Below, piece by piece: positions 24,755 to 33,855 of a stretch of DNA of 53,104 nt (positions are counted from its first letter, which is position 1; every line of letters starts with the position of its first letter). Source of the stretch: Sulfurimicrobium sp964384915 (GTDB lineage Bacteria > Pseudomonadota > Gammaproteobacteria > Burkholderiales > Sulfuricellaceae); assembly GCA_964384915.1 (NCBI GenBank), contig CAYLMA010000024.1, positions 1 to 53,104 of the forward strand. Direction: 5' to 3'. A program made the translations under genes and the position numbers. The notes under the pieces are model-generated. The model had not been told where the DNA came from. It was given only the letters and a program-made list of their open reading frames with translations, and ran no database searches.

Positions 24755-26908
24755 TCATAAATTGAAGCAATGCTGAGGCCTTAAATGTTGGGGCCCCAGC
24801 GGAGCACCCTTCATCAATAGAACTGTAATGTCGTGGCTGGAAAGCGGTTTGCTGAAAAGGAAACCCTGCGCTTCGTTGCACTGAAGGGTATGCAATGACC
24901 GGTACTGCTCCGCTTCTTCAACGCCTTCTGCAATCAGATTGAGTTGCAGGCCCTGTGCCATGGTGCATATGGCTGTGACGATGGAATCATTGCCTGAATC
25001 GCCGGGGAATCCGCGCATGAACGACTGGTCAATTTTGATCGTGTCGATGGGGAATTTCTGGAGATAGCTCAGGGAAGAATAGCCGGTGCCAAAGTCATCC
25101 AGCGCAATTTTTATTCCCATGCCGGAAATGAGCCGCAGTTTTTCAATAATATGCTCGCCGTCGCTCAGCAGCGCGTTTTCAGTGATCTCCATTTCGAACA
25201 TCGAACCATCCAGCTCGTATTCGCGCAGTAGCTGCGCGATGAAATCCACAAGCCCCTCCTGCTCCAGGTGTTGCGCGGAAATGTTGACGGCAATACGTTG
25301 CGGAAGCAGGCCGGCTTGTTTCCACAGCTTGGCCTGATTGAATGCGGATCTCAGTACAAATTCGCCAATGGGGATAATCAGGCCGGTTTCCTCCGCCAAG
25401 GGAATGAACTCCAGCGGCGAGAGGTAGCCCAGGATGGGGGATGCCCAACGCACCAATGTCTCCATGCCGGAAATCCTGCCGGTGATGACGTTGATCTGCG
25501 GCTGGTAAACCACCTGGAACTCGTTCCTTTCAAGGGCTTTGCGCATCTGTATTTCCAGCGAAAGTCTTTCGGCGAAGGTCACGTTCATGCCCGAGGAGTA
25601 GAGTTGATAACGGTTTCTACCCTTTGCCTTGCTTTCGTACATGGCGATGTCGGCGTTCTTGATCAGAATGTCTATGTTGTCGCCATTGTCGGGATATAGA
25701 GCGATGCCTATGCTCATGGAAACATAGAGTTCGTGCCCGTCGATCTGAAAAGGTGCTGCAAACGATTTGATGATCTTGTCCGCAGTACGTACGGCATCTT
25801 CCTGGCAGTCGATCTGCGGCAGCAACAGGGTGAATTCGTCGCCGCCCTGGCGGGCCAGAGTATCGCCTTCGCGCAGGCAGTTCCTGAGCCGCGTGGCAAC
25901 ATCAATCAGCAAATGGTCGCCAATGACATGGCCCAGCGTGTCGTTGACCACCTTGAAGCGATCCAGGTCCAGAAACATCATTGCCAGCATGTGCTTGTAA
26001 CGCCTCGCCTGCGCAATCGCCAGCTCCAGGTGGTCTTTGAACAGCATGCGGTTTGCCAAGCCGGTGAGCAGGTCGTGGTAGGCTTGGTAACTGATGAGCT
26101 GAGCGGCTTTTTTCCTTTCGGTGACATCCTTGGCCACGCCATAGGTGCCGATGTATCTGGGCGGGGTTTCGCTGCCTGTCTCGTCATAAATCCCGAAAGA
26201 ATTGAATTCCAGAGTCAATAGTTTTGATTCGGTGCAATGGGGAATTCTGATTTCCGTGTTGCGGGTGGCACGCTCGCCGGTTCTTCTCTCCTGTATGACG
26301 TATTGCGCGGCTTCCATATCCTCCGCATAGACTAAAGCCGAGAAGTGCTTGCCGATGACGGTTTCCTTGCCATACCCCAGCAGCGATTCCAAGCGGTCGT
26401 TGCAAAATGTGCAGAAACCATTGGCATCCAGCGTATAAATAATATCCGGTGAACTGTTCACCATGTAGCGATACCAGCGCTCGGATTCCCTTAGCTGGAG
26501 GTTGATGGCCTTGTTTTCGCTTTCCAGTCTGCGCTTGGAGAATGCGTTCTCGATTTTCAGTACCAGTTCGTCGATTTCGTAGGGCTTTCTGAGGAAGTCG
26601 TAGGCGCCGCGACGGAGTGAGCTAATGGCGGAGTCGATGGAGGTGTCACCGCTAACCACAATGACACAGGTATCGAGCTGCTGGTCCATGATCCAATCCA
26701 TGACCTGATGTCCATCCACATCAGGCATGCACAGGTCCAGCAGAACAAGATCGAAATGTTTGTTCTTAAGCGCTTCCAGGGCGGATTTGCCGCCATCTGC
26801 AGTTGATGCCGCATAACCATGCAAGCTGAGTATGGCGCTTAGGCTGTTGCGCAGATGCGGCTCATCATCCACAACCAAGATTTTTGGCTGTTTGACAAAT
26901 GCATTCAT
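24755..26908 (-). CDS. Response regulator with PAS, GGDEF and EAL domains
   Basis: A 717-residue protein with four domains. REC is at about 8-125 with phospho-acceptor Asp58 (LLDLCMPDVDG); PAS/PAC is at about 145-270 (YMVNSSPDIIYTLDANGFCT). GGDEF is at about 285-445 with an intact catalytic motif (LARQGGDEFTLLLPQ). EAL is at about 460-710 with METLVRW in place of the usual E-A-L, plus EITENALL and ALDDFGTGYSSLSYLQKFPI. It could make and break c-di-GMP, an established switch for exopolysaccharide production. The frame is open to 27133, but the ATG at 26908 gives the exact REC start. It follows the HDOD kinase gene by 67 bases, so the two probably form a signalling pair. Confidence 0.9.
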   Translation of the reverse strand: MNAFVKQPKILVVDDEPHLRNSLSAILSLHGYAASTADGGKSALEALKNKHFDLVLLDLCMPDVDGHQVMDWIMDQQLDTCVIVVSGDTSIDSAISSLRRGAYDFLRKPYEIDELVLKIENAFSKRRLESENKAINLQLRESERWYRYMVNSSPDIIYTLDANGFCTFCNDRLESLLGYGKETVIGKHFSALVYAEDMEAAQYVIQERRTGERATRNTEIRIPHCTESKLLTLEFNSFGIYDETGSETPPRYIGTYGVAKDVTERKKAAQLISYQAYHDLLTGLANRMLFKDHLELAIAQARRYKHMLAMMFLDLDRFKVVNDTLGHVIGDHLLIDVATRLRNCLREGDTLARQGGDEFTLLLPQIDCQEDAVRTADKIIKSFAAPFQIDGHELYVSMSIGIALYPDNGDNIDILIKNADIAMYESKAKGRNRYQLYSSGMNVTFAERLSLEIQMRKALERNEFQVVYQPQINVITGRISGMETLVRWASPILGYLSPLEFIPLAEETGLIIPIGEFVLRSAFNQAKLWKQAGLLPQRIAVNISAQHLEQEGLVDFIAQLLREYELDGSMFEMEITENALLSDGEHIIEKLRLISGMGIKIALDDFGTGYSSLSYLQKFPIDTIKIDQSFMRGFPGDSGNDSIVTAICTMAQGLQLNLIAEGVEEAEQYRSLHTLQCNEAQGFLFSKPLSSHDITVLLMKGAPLGPQHLRPQHCFNL

Positions 26909-26975
26909 ATTTGAGGTTCCAATATTGATAACATCCTTCACTTGCGCCCTGTTTATTGGCGTTTGCCTTCCATGC

Positions 26976-29123
26976 TCATGTCTTGCCCTCGGCTTGCAGA
27001 GGCAGCAGTATCTGAAAGACGGTGCCCGAGATTTCATTGCTCTGGCAGAATATCCTGCCATCCAGTTCGTCAATAATGTGATTGACAATCGATAGTCCAA
27101 GGCCGGAATGCCCCGCGCCCTTGCGGGTGGCAACCGGCTTGAACAGGTTTTCCATTACCTCTGCAGGAATCCCGGGACCATCGTCCTTGAGGGAAATTTC
27201 GATATATTCTCGACCGTTGCGTACGATGTTGCCATGTGTTGAAATCAGCAGCGTGCCGCCATTTTGCATGGCTTCAGCGGCGTTTTTCATCAGATTGATC
27301 ATGATCTGAATCAATTTGTCCCGGTCAGTCACGATATTCGGCAATACAGGATCAAATTGGGTCTGCACGGTCACCTGATGCTGTGCAAACAGGGCCTCAA
27401 AGAAGATCTTGCACAGATTCTGAATCACATCGTTAACATTCAATTCTTCCTGTGGATTTGCCTCGGTTTCGGCCGCCACTGAAACAATCCTGAAAATTCG
27501 GGTAACGCGATCGATTTCTTCTTTTATGATTTTCAGGTCTTCCTGAGCTGGGTCTTCCTTGGGTAACCGGATGCTCAGCAGTTTGATGTAATTTCTGATG
27601 ACGCTGAGCGGATTATTCGCCTCATGCACGATTTGCCGGGCGCGGGTTCTGTTTGATGCCATCACCTCGTACTTGATGCGCGTTTCCTGCTCATTAAATG
27701 CATTCAACGCAACAACGGCCTGGGCTGTCTGCTGGGCAAACATCGATATCAACTTGTGCTGTTTCCTTATCTGGGCCAATTGCGCCTGAGAGAGCCCGAA
27801 CACCATCATTCCGGCATCCGAGCTCCGGGTGGTCATGGGTTGACAGTAAAAGCCTTCTGTTTGCATCAGGCGAATGACCTGCTCGTCCAGAATGCTCTGA
27901 ATGTTTGCGCCCTCTGAGCCAAGGAAGGTGCCGGGTGTCCTGCTCAGAAAGGCATCAGTGATCATGCTGTTTCCCTTGTTCAGGGGGATGGCCATTTCGT
28001 TAGCCATCATTCCATTCCCAGACAGGCATTTGCCTCTGAGAATTTTGCCTGTTTGGTCGGGCAGGAAAAAGATCAGATCCTGGAAGCCAAAAATAATCTG
28101 GACTGAACGCTGTGTTGACAGCAGGATGTTGTCCAGCGAGGTTGCAGTGCCGGCGCCCAATGGGTTTCTGTCGATCAGTGCGATGTCGCGCACTTCCATG
28201 GCGAGTTGCAATTTTTTCTGGCGCAGGTTGTCGCGCTCGACCTTTACCGGCTGGGAGTCGTCCCCCGTGGAGGGAGGGGGCGCATCGATATCAATTTCGA
28301 GGGATTTTGCGACCTCAGTGACCAGCTCTCCGGCATTTTCAACGATCCGCCGAAAAGCGTCTGGCGTAATCCCCAGCAGTTTCTCTCCGGTGAGGATGTG
28401 TTCTTCCTCATCCGTGCCGGTTTTGGCAAGACTGTTAGCGATATGCGTGATTTGAATCAGAGGGTGCGAATCAGCGATTTTATCTTGTGGCATATGGTGA
28501 TAGAGCACGGCGTCGGCCATGAAGGAATTCAGATTCCAGCTGCTTACCAGCCAGGAGCCAACCTCGCAATGATTGTTGCCAATTTCCTCCGATTCCCGTG
28601 CCATGAGTTGGATATCGTCGATTTTTTCGGCTAAAAGCACCGCATATTGCTTGGGAAAGTTGCTCCACAGAACCAGCTGTCCAACATCGAGCAGGAGGCC
28701 GGTAAGATAGGCTTCCTCGGGGTGAGGATAGGACATTTCCTGTGCAAGCAGTTTGGCCATGAAGGCCGAAGTCAGGGAATGCCGCCAGAAGAGTTTGAGA
28801 TCGAATTCAGGACTGCTGCTGAGATTGTTGAATACCTGATAAACCGAAGAACTGATGGCAATGGTCTGGACCATATCCAGGCCAAGCAGGGCAAGTTTTT
28901 GTTCGAGCGAAGCAAGCTTGTTTTGCCTGCCAAACAGGGCGGAGTTGCTTGCGCCAATCACCTTGGAACTGAGCGCGGTATCTTTGCCGATGATATCGGC
29001 GATAGACCGTAGCGAGGTCTTGTCGCGATTGCACATATCCAGTACCCGCAAGAGGATATGCGGTAACGAAGGGAGATTCGTGATCTCCAGCGTTCGTATC
29101 AATTGAGAAGCGACTGGTGCCAT
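26976..29123 (-). CDS. HDOD-domain sensor histidine kinase
   Basis: A 715-residue protein. The N-terminal HDOD domain (about 1-210) shows LPSLPHILLRVLDMCNRD, DTALSSKVIGASNSALFG and a degenerate HD-like region. A middle region (about 290-470) looks GAF-like. The C-terminal kinase core has the H box HEANNPLSVIRNYI, N box NLMKNAAEAMQNGG, G1 DDGPGIP and G2 GHSGLGLSIVNHIIDELDG, so it should be an active autokinase. There is no membrane segment, so it senses a cytoplasmic signal or partner. The likely phospho-acceptor is the REC domain encoded immediately downstream. A TTG at 29138 is an alternative start; neither start has a strong ribosome site. Confidence 0.87.
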   Translation of the reverse strand: MAPVASQLIRTLEITNLPSLPHILLRVLDMCNRDKTSLRSIADIIGKDTALSSKVIGASNSALFGRQNKLASLEQKLALLGLDMVQTIAISSSVYQVFNNLSSSPEFDLKLFWRHSLTSAFMAKLLAQEMSYPHPEEAYLTGLLLDVGQLVLWSNFPKQYAVLLAEKIDDIQLMARESEEIGNNHCEVGSWLVSSWNLNSFMADAVLYHHMPQDKIADSHPLIQITHIANSLAKTGTDEEEHILTGEKLLGITPDAFRRIVENAGELVTEVAKSLEIDIDAPPPSTGDDSQPVKVERDNLRQKKLQLAMEVRDIALIDRNPLGAGTATSLDNILLSTQRSVQIIFGFQDLIFFLPDQTGKILRGKCLSGNGMMANEMAIPLNKGNSMITDAFLSRTPGTFLGSEGANIQSILDEQVIRLMQTEGFYCQPMTTRSSDAGMMVFGLSQAQLAQIRKQHKLISMFAQQTAQAVVALNAFNEQETRIKYEVMASNRTRARQIVHEANNPLSVIRNYIKLLSIRLPKEDPAQEDLKIIKEEIDRVTRIFRIVSVAAETEANPQEELNVNDVIQNLCKIFFEALFAQHQVTVQTQFDPVLPNIVTDRDKLIQIMINLMKNAAEAMQNGGTLLISTHGNIVRNGREYIEISLKDDGPGIPAEVMENLFKPVATRKGAGHSGLGLSIVNHIIDELDGRIFCQSNEISGTVFQILLPLQAEGKT

Positions 29124-29279
29124 ATGTGTTATAAACAAGCAATTAAGTCATTTTCTTGATTCTATACTAGATATCTTTAATGTACATCCATAAATTGATT
29201 GTAATATTTAAGAAACTGATATGTCATAAATGAAATTGTCATGACGCCGGTTTCTGGCGGGCCTGTTTTGTGGAAGAAA

Positions 29280-30539
29280 TTACAGCCAGATCAACCCGAA
29301 GCCCATTCCAAGACCCATGGCAACGAATCCGATGGCGCAGCGTTTTGCCAACTGCGCACCGCCGATGGTGGCGATCAGGACAAATTTAAAAACCAGATTG
29401 CTCAGGAAGGCTAGTGCAATGGCCGTCACAGCCTGTGTCGACTCCAGCTTTCCCAATTCATATAAACGCAGGCTGGAGAGTGTAATGGCGTCGACATCGG
29501 TGAGGCCGGAGACGATGGCCACGGCATACAAACCTTTGCTGCCGGCAATGTCCGACAGCCAGGCTGAAAAGAACAGCACCAGTGCGTACAGCAAGCCAAA
29601 GCCCAATGCGGTGCGGATCTCGGTGGGGTTGGTGATTTCAGGCAAGGGCAGATCAGCGGATTTTGTCAGATGGCGCCACAGGAGGGCGGTGCCCACAAGT
29701 CCGAATGCCAGTCCGCTGCCCAGTACCGGCAAAAGGGTGGGCAAGGATTGGGGCGAGGCAGCCAATCCTTCAACCGCCAGTCGCACGATCACCACCAGGT
29801 TGGCAATCAGGATCACGATCGCGGATAGTTGCGCCATGTCAGCATTTTTACCGTGGCGGGCATACACCAAGCTGGTTGCAGTGCTCGACACCAGGCCGCC
29901 AAGTAAACCCAGAATGGGAGCGCCATACCGCTGGCCGACGATGCGCAGGGCGATATAGCCAGCCAGGCTCAGGCCGGAAATCAGCACTACCATCAGCCAG
30001 GTTTGGTGCGGATTGAGGGCGTTGTAGGGGCCATAATTCTGATTGGGCAGAATTGGCAGGATGATGAAAGTCAGCACTGCGAACTGAAAAATGGAAATCA
30101 GGTCACGCCGTGTCAGATTCTGGGTCCAGCCATGTAATTCGGGTTTGAAATAGAGCAGGATGGTGACCGCAATCGCCAGCATCAGCGCGGGGGTCTCAGC
30201 GCCGAACCACACCATGGCGCCCAGCAGGTAGCACACCAGCAGAGCGGCTGAGGTGGTGGTGCCCGGATCTTCCCCCGGAGGATGGGGGCCAAAGTAGGCG
30301 GAAACGATGACCATGCCGGTGGTAAACAGCCCCAAGGCCAGTATCCAGGGCGATTGCGTGAATTGTGACAGCATCGCTGCCAGGGTTCCGGCCAGCGCGA
30401 TAAGCGCGAAGGTGCGCAAGCCGGCTTTGGCGCTAGGATTGCGCTCGCGCTCCAGACCGATCAGCAGGCCAATTGCGAGACTGGTGAGAAAAGTCGGAAT
30501 ATGCTCGACACCGTTGCCTTGTATGGATGACAGGTCCAT
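29280..30539 (-). CDS. MgtC/SapB-DUF4010 family membrane protein
   Basis: A 419-residue polytopic inner-membrane protein with about 11-12 hydrophobic segments. The N-terminal part is MgtC-like (FLTSLAIGLLIGLERERNPS, FALIALAGTLAAMLSQF). The C-terminal part matches the DUF4010 arrangement (LGLLGGLVSSTATSLVYARH, VSGLTDVDAITLSSLRLYEL). MgtC proteins act in growth under low magnesium or acid; the role of this fused architecture is unknown. It lies 24 bases from recJ on the same strand and may be transcribed after it. Confidence 0.85.
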   Translation of the reverse strand: MDLSSIQGNGVEHIPTFLTSLAIGLLIGLERERNPSAKAGLRTFALIALAGTLAAMLSQFTQSPWILALGLFTTGMVIVSAYFGPHPPGEDPGTTTSAALLVCYLLGAMVWFGAETPALMLAIAVTILLYFKPELHGWTQNLTRRDLISIFQFAVLTFIILPILPNQNYGPYNALNPHQTWLMVVLISGLSLAGYIALRIVGQRYGAPILGLLGGLVSSTATSLVYARHGKNADMAQLSAIVILIANLVVIVRLAVEGLAASPQSLPTLLPVLGSGLAFGLVGTALLWRHLTKSADLPLPEITNPTEIRTALGFGLLYALVLFFSAWLSDIAGSKGLYAVAIVSGLTDVDAITLSSLRLYELGKLESTQAVTAIALAFLSNLVFKFVLIATIGGAQLAKRCAIGFVAMGLGMGFGLIWL

Positions 30540-30563
30540 CTGGCTTGCTCCATTAACGAGCGC

Positions 30564-32255
30564 TTAAGTAGCTTCCCAATGGTTCAGAAGCAGTTGCAGC
30601 GTGGTGCTTCCGTTATACTCGTTTACATCCAGCCGGTAAACCGCATGTAGCCGCTGCGGCAAAGGTTCGGCATGAAAAAACAACATGGCTTCGTAGCTGC
30701 GCCCTGACTGCTTGAGGCGCAGTTTCAGATGTTTTTCGCCTACCACGCGCTGCTGTTCCACCTGGAACTCCCCCTGAAACGCGGGTTCCTGGAAAGCCTG
30801 GCCCCACACCTCGGCTCTCAGCAACTTTGCCAGTTCCAGCGACATGTCCGGAGATTCCAGCGTGCCATCGGTTTCGACCATCCGGGTCAGCTGGGCGGGG
30901 CTGAGCAACTGGCTGCATATTTCTTCGAAAATTGTTTCGAAGCGGGAAAAATCCACCTCAGCGATGGTCAGTCCTGCTGCCATGGCATGGCCGCCGAATT
31001 TCCTGATCATTTCGGGATGGCGCTTGGACACCAGATCCAGCGCGTCGCGCAGGTGCAGGCCGGGAATGGAGCGGCCCGATCCTTTCAGCTCGCCATTGTT
31101 ACCCTGGGCGAAGGCAATAACCGGGCGGTGAAATTTTTCCTTGAGACGCGAGGCCAGAATACCGATCACGCCCTGATGCCAGTCCGGGTCGAACAGGCTG
31201 AGGCTGTAATTGTCTTGCACTGTGATCTGTTCCAACGCGGCCAGTGCCTGGTTGTGCATGTCGGCCTCGATGGCGCGCCGTTCACGATTGAGCGTGTCGA
31301 GCTGCTGCGCCAGATCGAGGGCGCGCACGGAGTCGTCGCTGAGCAGGCATTCGATGCCCAATGCCATATCCTCCAGCCGCCCTGCGGCATTGAGGCGCGG
31401 ACCAATGGCAAAGCCCATATCCCAGGTGGTGGCGCGGCGCGCATCACGCCCCGCCACCATGAGCAGCGCCTGGACACCGGCACAAGCCTTGCCGGCACGG
31501 ATGCGCCTGAGGCCGTTGCTGATCAGGGTGCGATTGAGATCGTCGAGCTTGACCACATCGGCCACCGTACCCAGGGCGACCAGGTCGAGAAGGTTTCCGA
31601 GATTGGGCTCTGTCTTGCCTTCAAAGGCATTGCGCCAACGCAACTCGGCGCGCAGCGCCATCATGACGTAGAAAATCACCCCCACGCCTGCCAGGTTTTT
31701 GCTCGGGAAAGCGCAACCGGGCTGGTTTGGGTTGACGATGCAGGCTGCATCCGGCAGTTCGCCGCCGGGCAGATGGTGGTCTGTCACCAGCACCTGCATG
31801 CCCAGCCTGTTCGCCTCTGCAACGCCCGCCACGCTGGCGATGCCATTGTCCACGGTGATGAGGATGTCAGGCTTGCCTGTTGCCGCGAGCTGGGCGATTT
31901 CCGGCGTCAGCCCATAACCATATTCGAAGCGGTTGGGCACCAGGTAATCCACCTCTGCGCCGAATGCCCTAAGGGCTCGCACCGCGACGGCACATGCGGT
32001 TGCGCCGTCGGAATCGTAGTCGGCAATGACCAAGAGGCGGCGTCCCGCCGCAATGGCGTCAGCCAACTGCGTTGCCATGGCTTGTGCATGGGTCAACAGC
32101 TGGAATGGCGGCAGCGTCTTGAGATCGTATTCCAGTTGTTGCAGCGACTGGATGCCGCGTGCGGCATAGACCCGGGCCAGCACCGGGTGCAGGCCTTGCG
32201 ATGTCAGTGCCTTGGCGGCATCCTGATTGAAGGGGCGGGATGCAATATCCGTCAT
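30564..32255 (-). CDS. recJ: Single-stranded-DNA-specific exonuclease RecJ
   Basis: A 563-residue 5'-3' single-strand exonuclease acting in recombination and mismatch repair. DHH-family metal motifs are present: LLVIADYDSDGATACAVAVR, ILITVDNGIA, VLVTDHHLPGGELPDA (DHH), and GPRLNAAGRLEDM. DHHA1 follows (GSGRSIPGLHLRDAL, KFGGHAMAAGLTI), with an OB-like C-terminal domain. The frame extends upstream to 32477, but the ATG at 32255 overlaps the stop of the upstream gene (ATGA) and gives the normal start and length. Confidence 0.96.
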   Translation of the reverse strand: MTDIASRPFNQDAAKALTSQGLHPVLARVYAARGIQSLQQLEYDLKTLPPFQLLTHAQAMATQLADAIAAGRRLLVIADYDSDGATACAVAVRALRAFGAEVDYLVPNRFEYGYGLTPEIAQLAATGKPDILITVDNGIASVAGVAEANRLGMQVLVTDHHLPGGELPDAACIVNPNQPGCAFPSKNLAGVGVIFYVMMALRAELRWRNAFEGKTEPNLGNLLDLVALGTVADVVKLDDLNRTLISNGLRRIRAGKACAGVQALLMVAGRDARRATTWDMGFAIGPRLNAAGRLEDMALGIECLLSDDSVRALDLAQQLDTLNRERRAIEADMHNQALAALEQITVQDNYSLSLFDPDWHQGVIGILASRLKEKFHRPVIAFAQGNNGELKGSGRSIPGLHLRDALDLVSKRHPEMIRKFGGHAMAAGLTIAEVDFSRFETIFEEICSQLLSPAQLTRMVETDGTLESPDMSLELAKLLRAEVWGQAFQEPAFQGEFQVEQQRVVGEKHLKLRLKQSGRSYEAMLFFHAEPLPQRLHAVYRLDVNEYNGSTTLQLLLNHWEAT

Positions 32256-33295
32256 GCCTCGGCATCCCCGGGGCGATAATGAATCATTGGCCGTTGGCGG
32301 CGCCACAGCTTCAACAGGGTGCTGCGGGTGATGGTGAAACTCAGCGTGCCATGTGATGAAGGCGCGTGCAGGGTCAGCTCGATCTCGCCCTTGAGCAAGG
32401 CCCGCTCCAGAGGCGCAAACCATTGCTGCTCCAGTTGTTCGAGACGCTCTCGCCAGATATGCGGAGTCCCATAGCAAGTGGCAGGGCGCAGGCTGTCCAG
32501 TACCAGCAGATGGTTTCCTGGCTGAGCCTGCGCCAGCCAGTCGCCGGCGTGGGCTGGCAAGGCTTGATGGGACAGCTTGCTGCTCATTGCCAGACCGCTC
32601 GCCAGCGCGTCATTTGACCAGACCTGATCAAACGGGCGGCTTGAATCTGTGGGCAGGGTGCCGCCGCCCCAAGGCCAGACGCTGTTGATGGGCGCCGCGC
32701 CGCGGCTTTCCCGCGCGATGTTGACCGGATGCTCGAACAACAGCATCTGCACTTCATTGATCAGGGAGCGCCAACGCAGTTCTTCCGGGCCATGTGGCAG
32801 ATGCGAATGGATGTTGTGCCCGGCCACCTTGAAAATAGGCTGTGTGGAGATGGCGGGTGGATGCTCCAGCCTGAGATACCAGCGCAGCGGATGGGAAGCG
32901 CAAAAATGCAGGCCATCAGCGGAAAAATGCTGGTTCAGCGTGGCGATCAGATTGTCGCTTTCGGCCTGGCTGAGCGAAAAAGTGGAGCCTTCCGTCAGAA
33001 TCAGCTGATCTCTTTCCACCGCCAAGTGGATAGGGTCTGCGCGCAGCCAGTAGGCGTTTCCCGCTTCCATGCCATCCGCCATTACGCAGAACGGGGCGGC
33101 CGGGTAATCCTGTTGGCGAGCAACTCCGAAGGTTTCGCACAACCAGCTTTCAACGTCATCGGCGGGAGATTTGCTGCAACTGCCCCGTGCCAGCAAGGTT
33201 TGCAGGGCGGAGACTTTTACGCCATGGAGCGGATCGTTCTCACGCGTCAGGGCAGTCGGAGGGAACAGGGCGGGGATGAGCAGGTGGCAGTGCAT
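32252..33295 (-). CDS. Conserved RecJ-linked protein (RpfE / phosphoglycerate-mutase-like annotation)
   Basis: A 347-residue cytoplasmic protein. Its start MHCHLLIPALFPP, the CVMADGMEAGNAYWLRADPI segment, HFCASHPLRWYLRL, NEVQMLLFEHPVNIARESRG, and NSVWPWGGGTLP recall a family found next to recJ in beta- and gammaproteobacteria. That family is often labelled RpfE-like or phosphoglycerate-mutase-like. I cannot identify catalytic residues of phosphoglycerate mutase with confidence, so I do not assign the reaction. It overlaps recJ by 4 bases, implying coupled expression. Confidence 0.6.
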   Translation of the reverse strand: MHCHLLIPALFPPTALTRENDPLHGVKVSALQTLLARGSCSKSPADDVESWLCETFGVARQQDYPAAPFCVMADGMEAGNAYWLRADPIHLAVERDQLILTEGSTFSLSQAESDNLIATLNQHFSADGLHFCASHPLRWYLRLEHPPAISTQPIFKVAGHNIHSHLPHGPEELRWRSLINEVQMLLFEHPVNIARESRGAAPINSVWPWGGGTLPTDSSRPFDQVWSNDALASGLAMSSKLSHQALPAHAGDWLAQAQPGNHLLVLDSLRPATCYGTPHIWRERLEQLEQQWFAPLERALLKGEIELTLHAPSSHGTLSFTITRSTLLKLWRRQRPMIHYRPGDAEA

Positions 33296-33359
33296 GATTT
33301 TTTCTAGTGTAACATTGGGCTGTCAAAATTGCGGATTACTCATAATTCCAGGAGAAATA

Positions 33360-33812
33360 ATGGACCTGATCCTGTGGCGCCACGCCGAAGCCGAGGACGG
33401 CTTCCCGGACAATACCCGTAAACTGACCGCTAAAGGTGAAAAGCAGGCCAGCCTGATGGGTGAATGGCTGCGCGAGCGCCTGCCCAAGGAAACACGCATC
33501 ATCGTCAGCCCGGCTAAAAGAACGCAACAGACAGCGCTGGCCCTGAAGTGCAAATTCGAAACGCTGAGGGAAATCGACACCGGCGCCTCGGTGCCCGCCC
33601 TGCTTACAGCCGCCGGTTGGCCGGATGCCAAGGGTGCGGTGCTGGTGGTGGGGCACCAGCCAGTGCTGGGCCAGGCCGCCGCGCTCCTACTCGGCGGTGA
33701 CGAGGCGGAGTGGAGCGTAAAGAAAGGCGCAGTGTGGTGGCTTTCCAGCCGGGTTCGGCAGGATGAAACACAAGTCGTGCTGCGTGCCGTGATGGCGCCT
33801 GATCTTCTTTAA
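33360..33812 (+). CDS. sixA: Phosphohistidine phosphatase SixA-like
   Basis: A 150-residue histidine-phosphatase-superfamily protein. The catalytic RHG-type motif reads LILWRHAEAED with the nucleophilic His near residue 8. A conserved Arg occurs in SPAKRTQQTA, and the second His in VLVVGHQPVLGQAAALLLG. SixA dephosphorylates phosphohistidine on phosphorelay or PTS-type proteins. The start at ATG 33360 is fixed by AGGAG 6 bases upstream; the longer frame from 33171 is antisense to the neighbouring gene. It is a single gene, convergent with the NAD(P)HX repair gene. Confidence 0.88.
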   Translation: MDLILWRHAEAEDGFPDNTRKLTAKGEKQASLMGEWLRERLPKETRIIVSPAKRTQQTALALKCKFETLREIDTGASVPALLTAAGWPDAKGAVLVVGHQPVLGQAAALLLGGDEAEWSVKKGAVWWLSSRVRQDETQVVLRAVMAPDLL

Positions 33813-33824
33813 ATTTTATTTCTT

Positions 33825-33855
33825 GCCAATAGCCATTTGTAGGAGCTATTTTGGC
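33825..33855. terminator. Possible bidirectional terminator between sixA and the NAD(P)HX gene
   Basis: An imperfect inverted repeat, GCCAATAGC against GCTATTTTGGC, spans the end of two convergent genes and overlaps the last codons of the leftward one. The stem has a 2-base bulge and only loosely T-rich flanks, so this is a weak call. Confidence 0.3.

Noticed and set aside
26909..27133. N-terminal extension of the response regulator
   Set aside because: It overlaps the end of the kinase gene and precedes a canonical REC start at 26908.
30729..32279. Open frame of 516 codons antisense to recJ
   Set aside because: The complete and conserved RecJ frame occupies the opposite strand; this frame has no recognisable motif or ribosome site.
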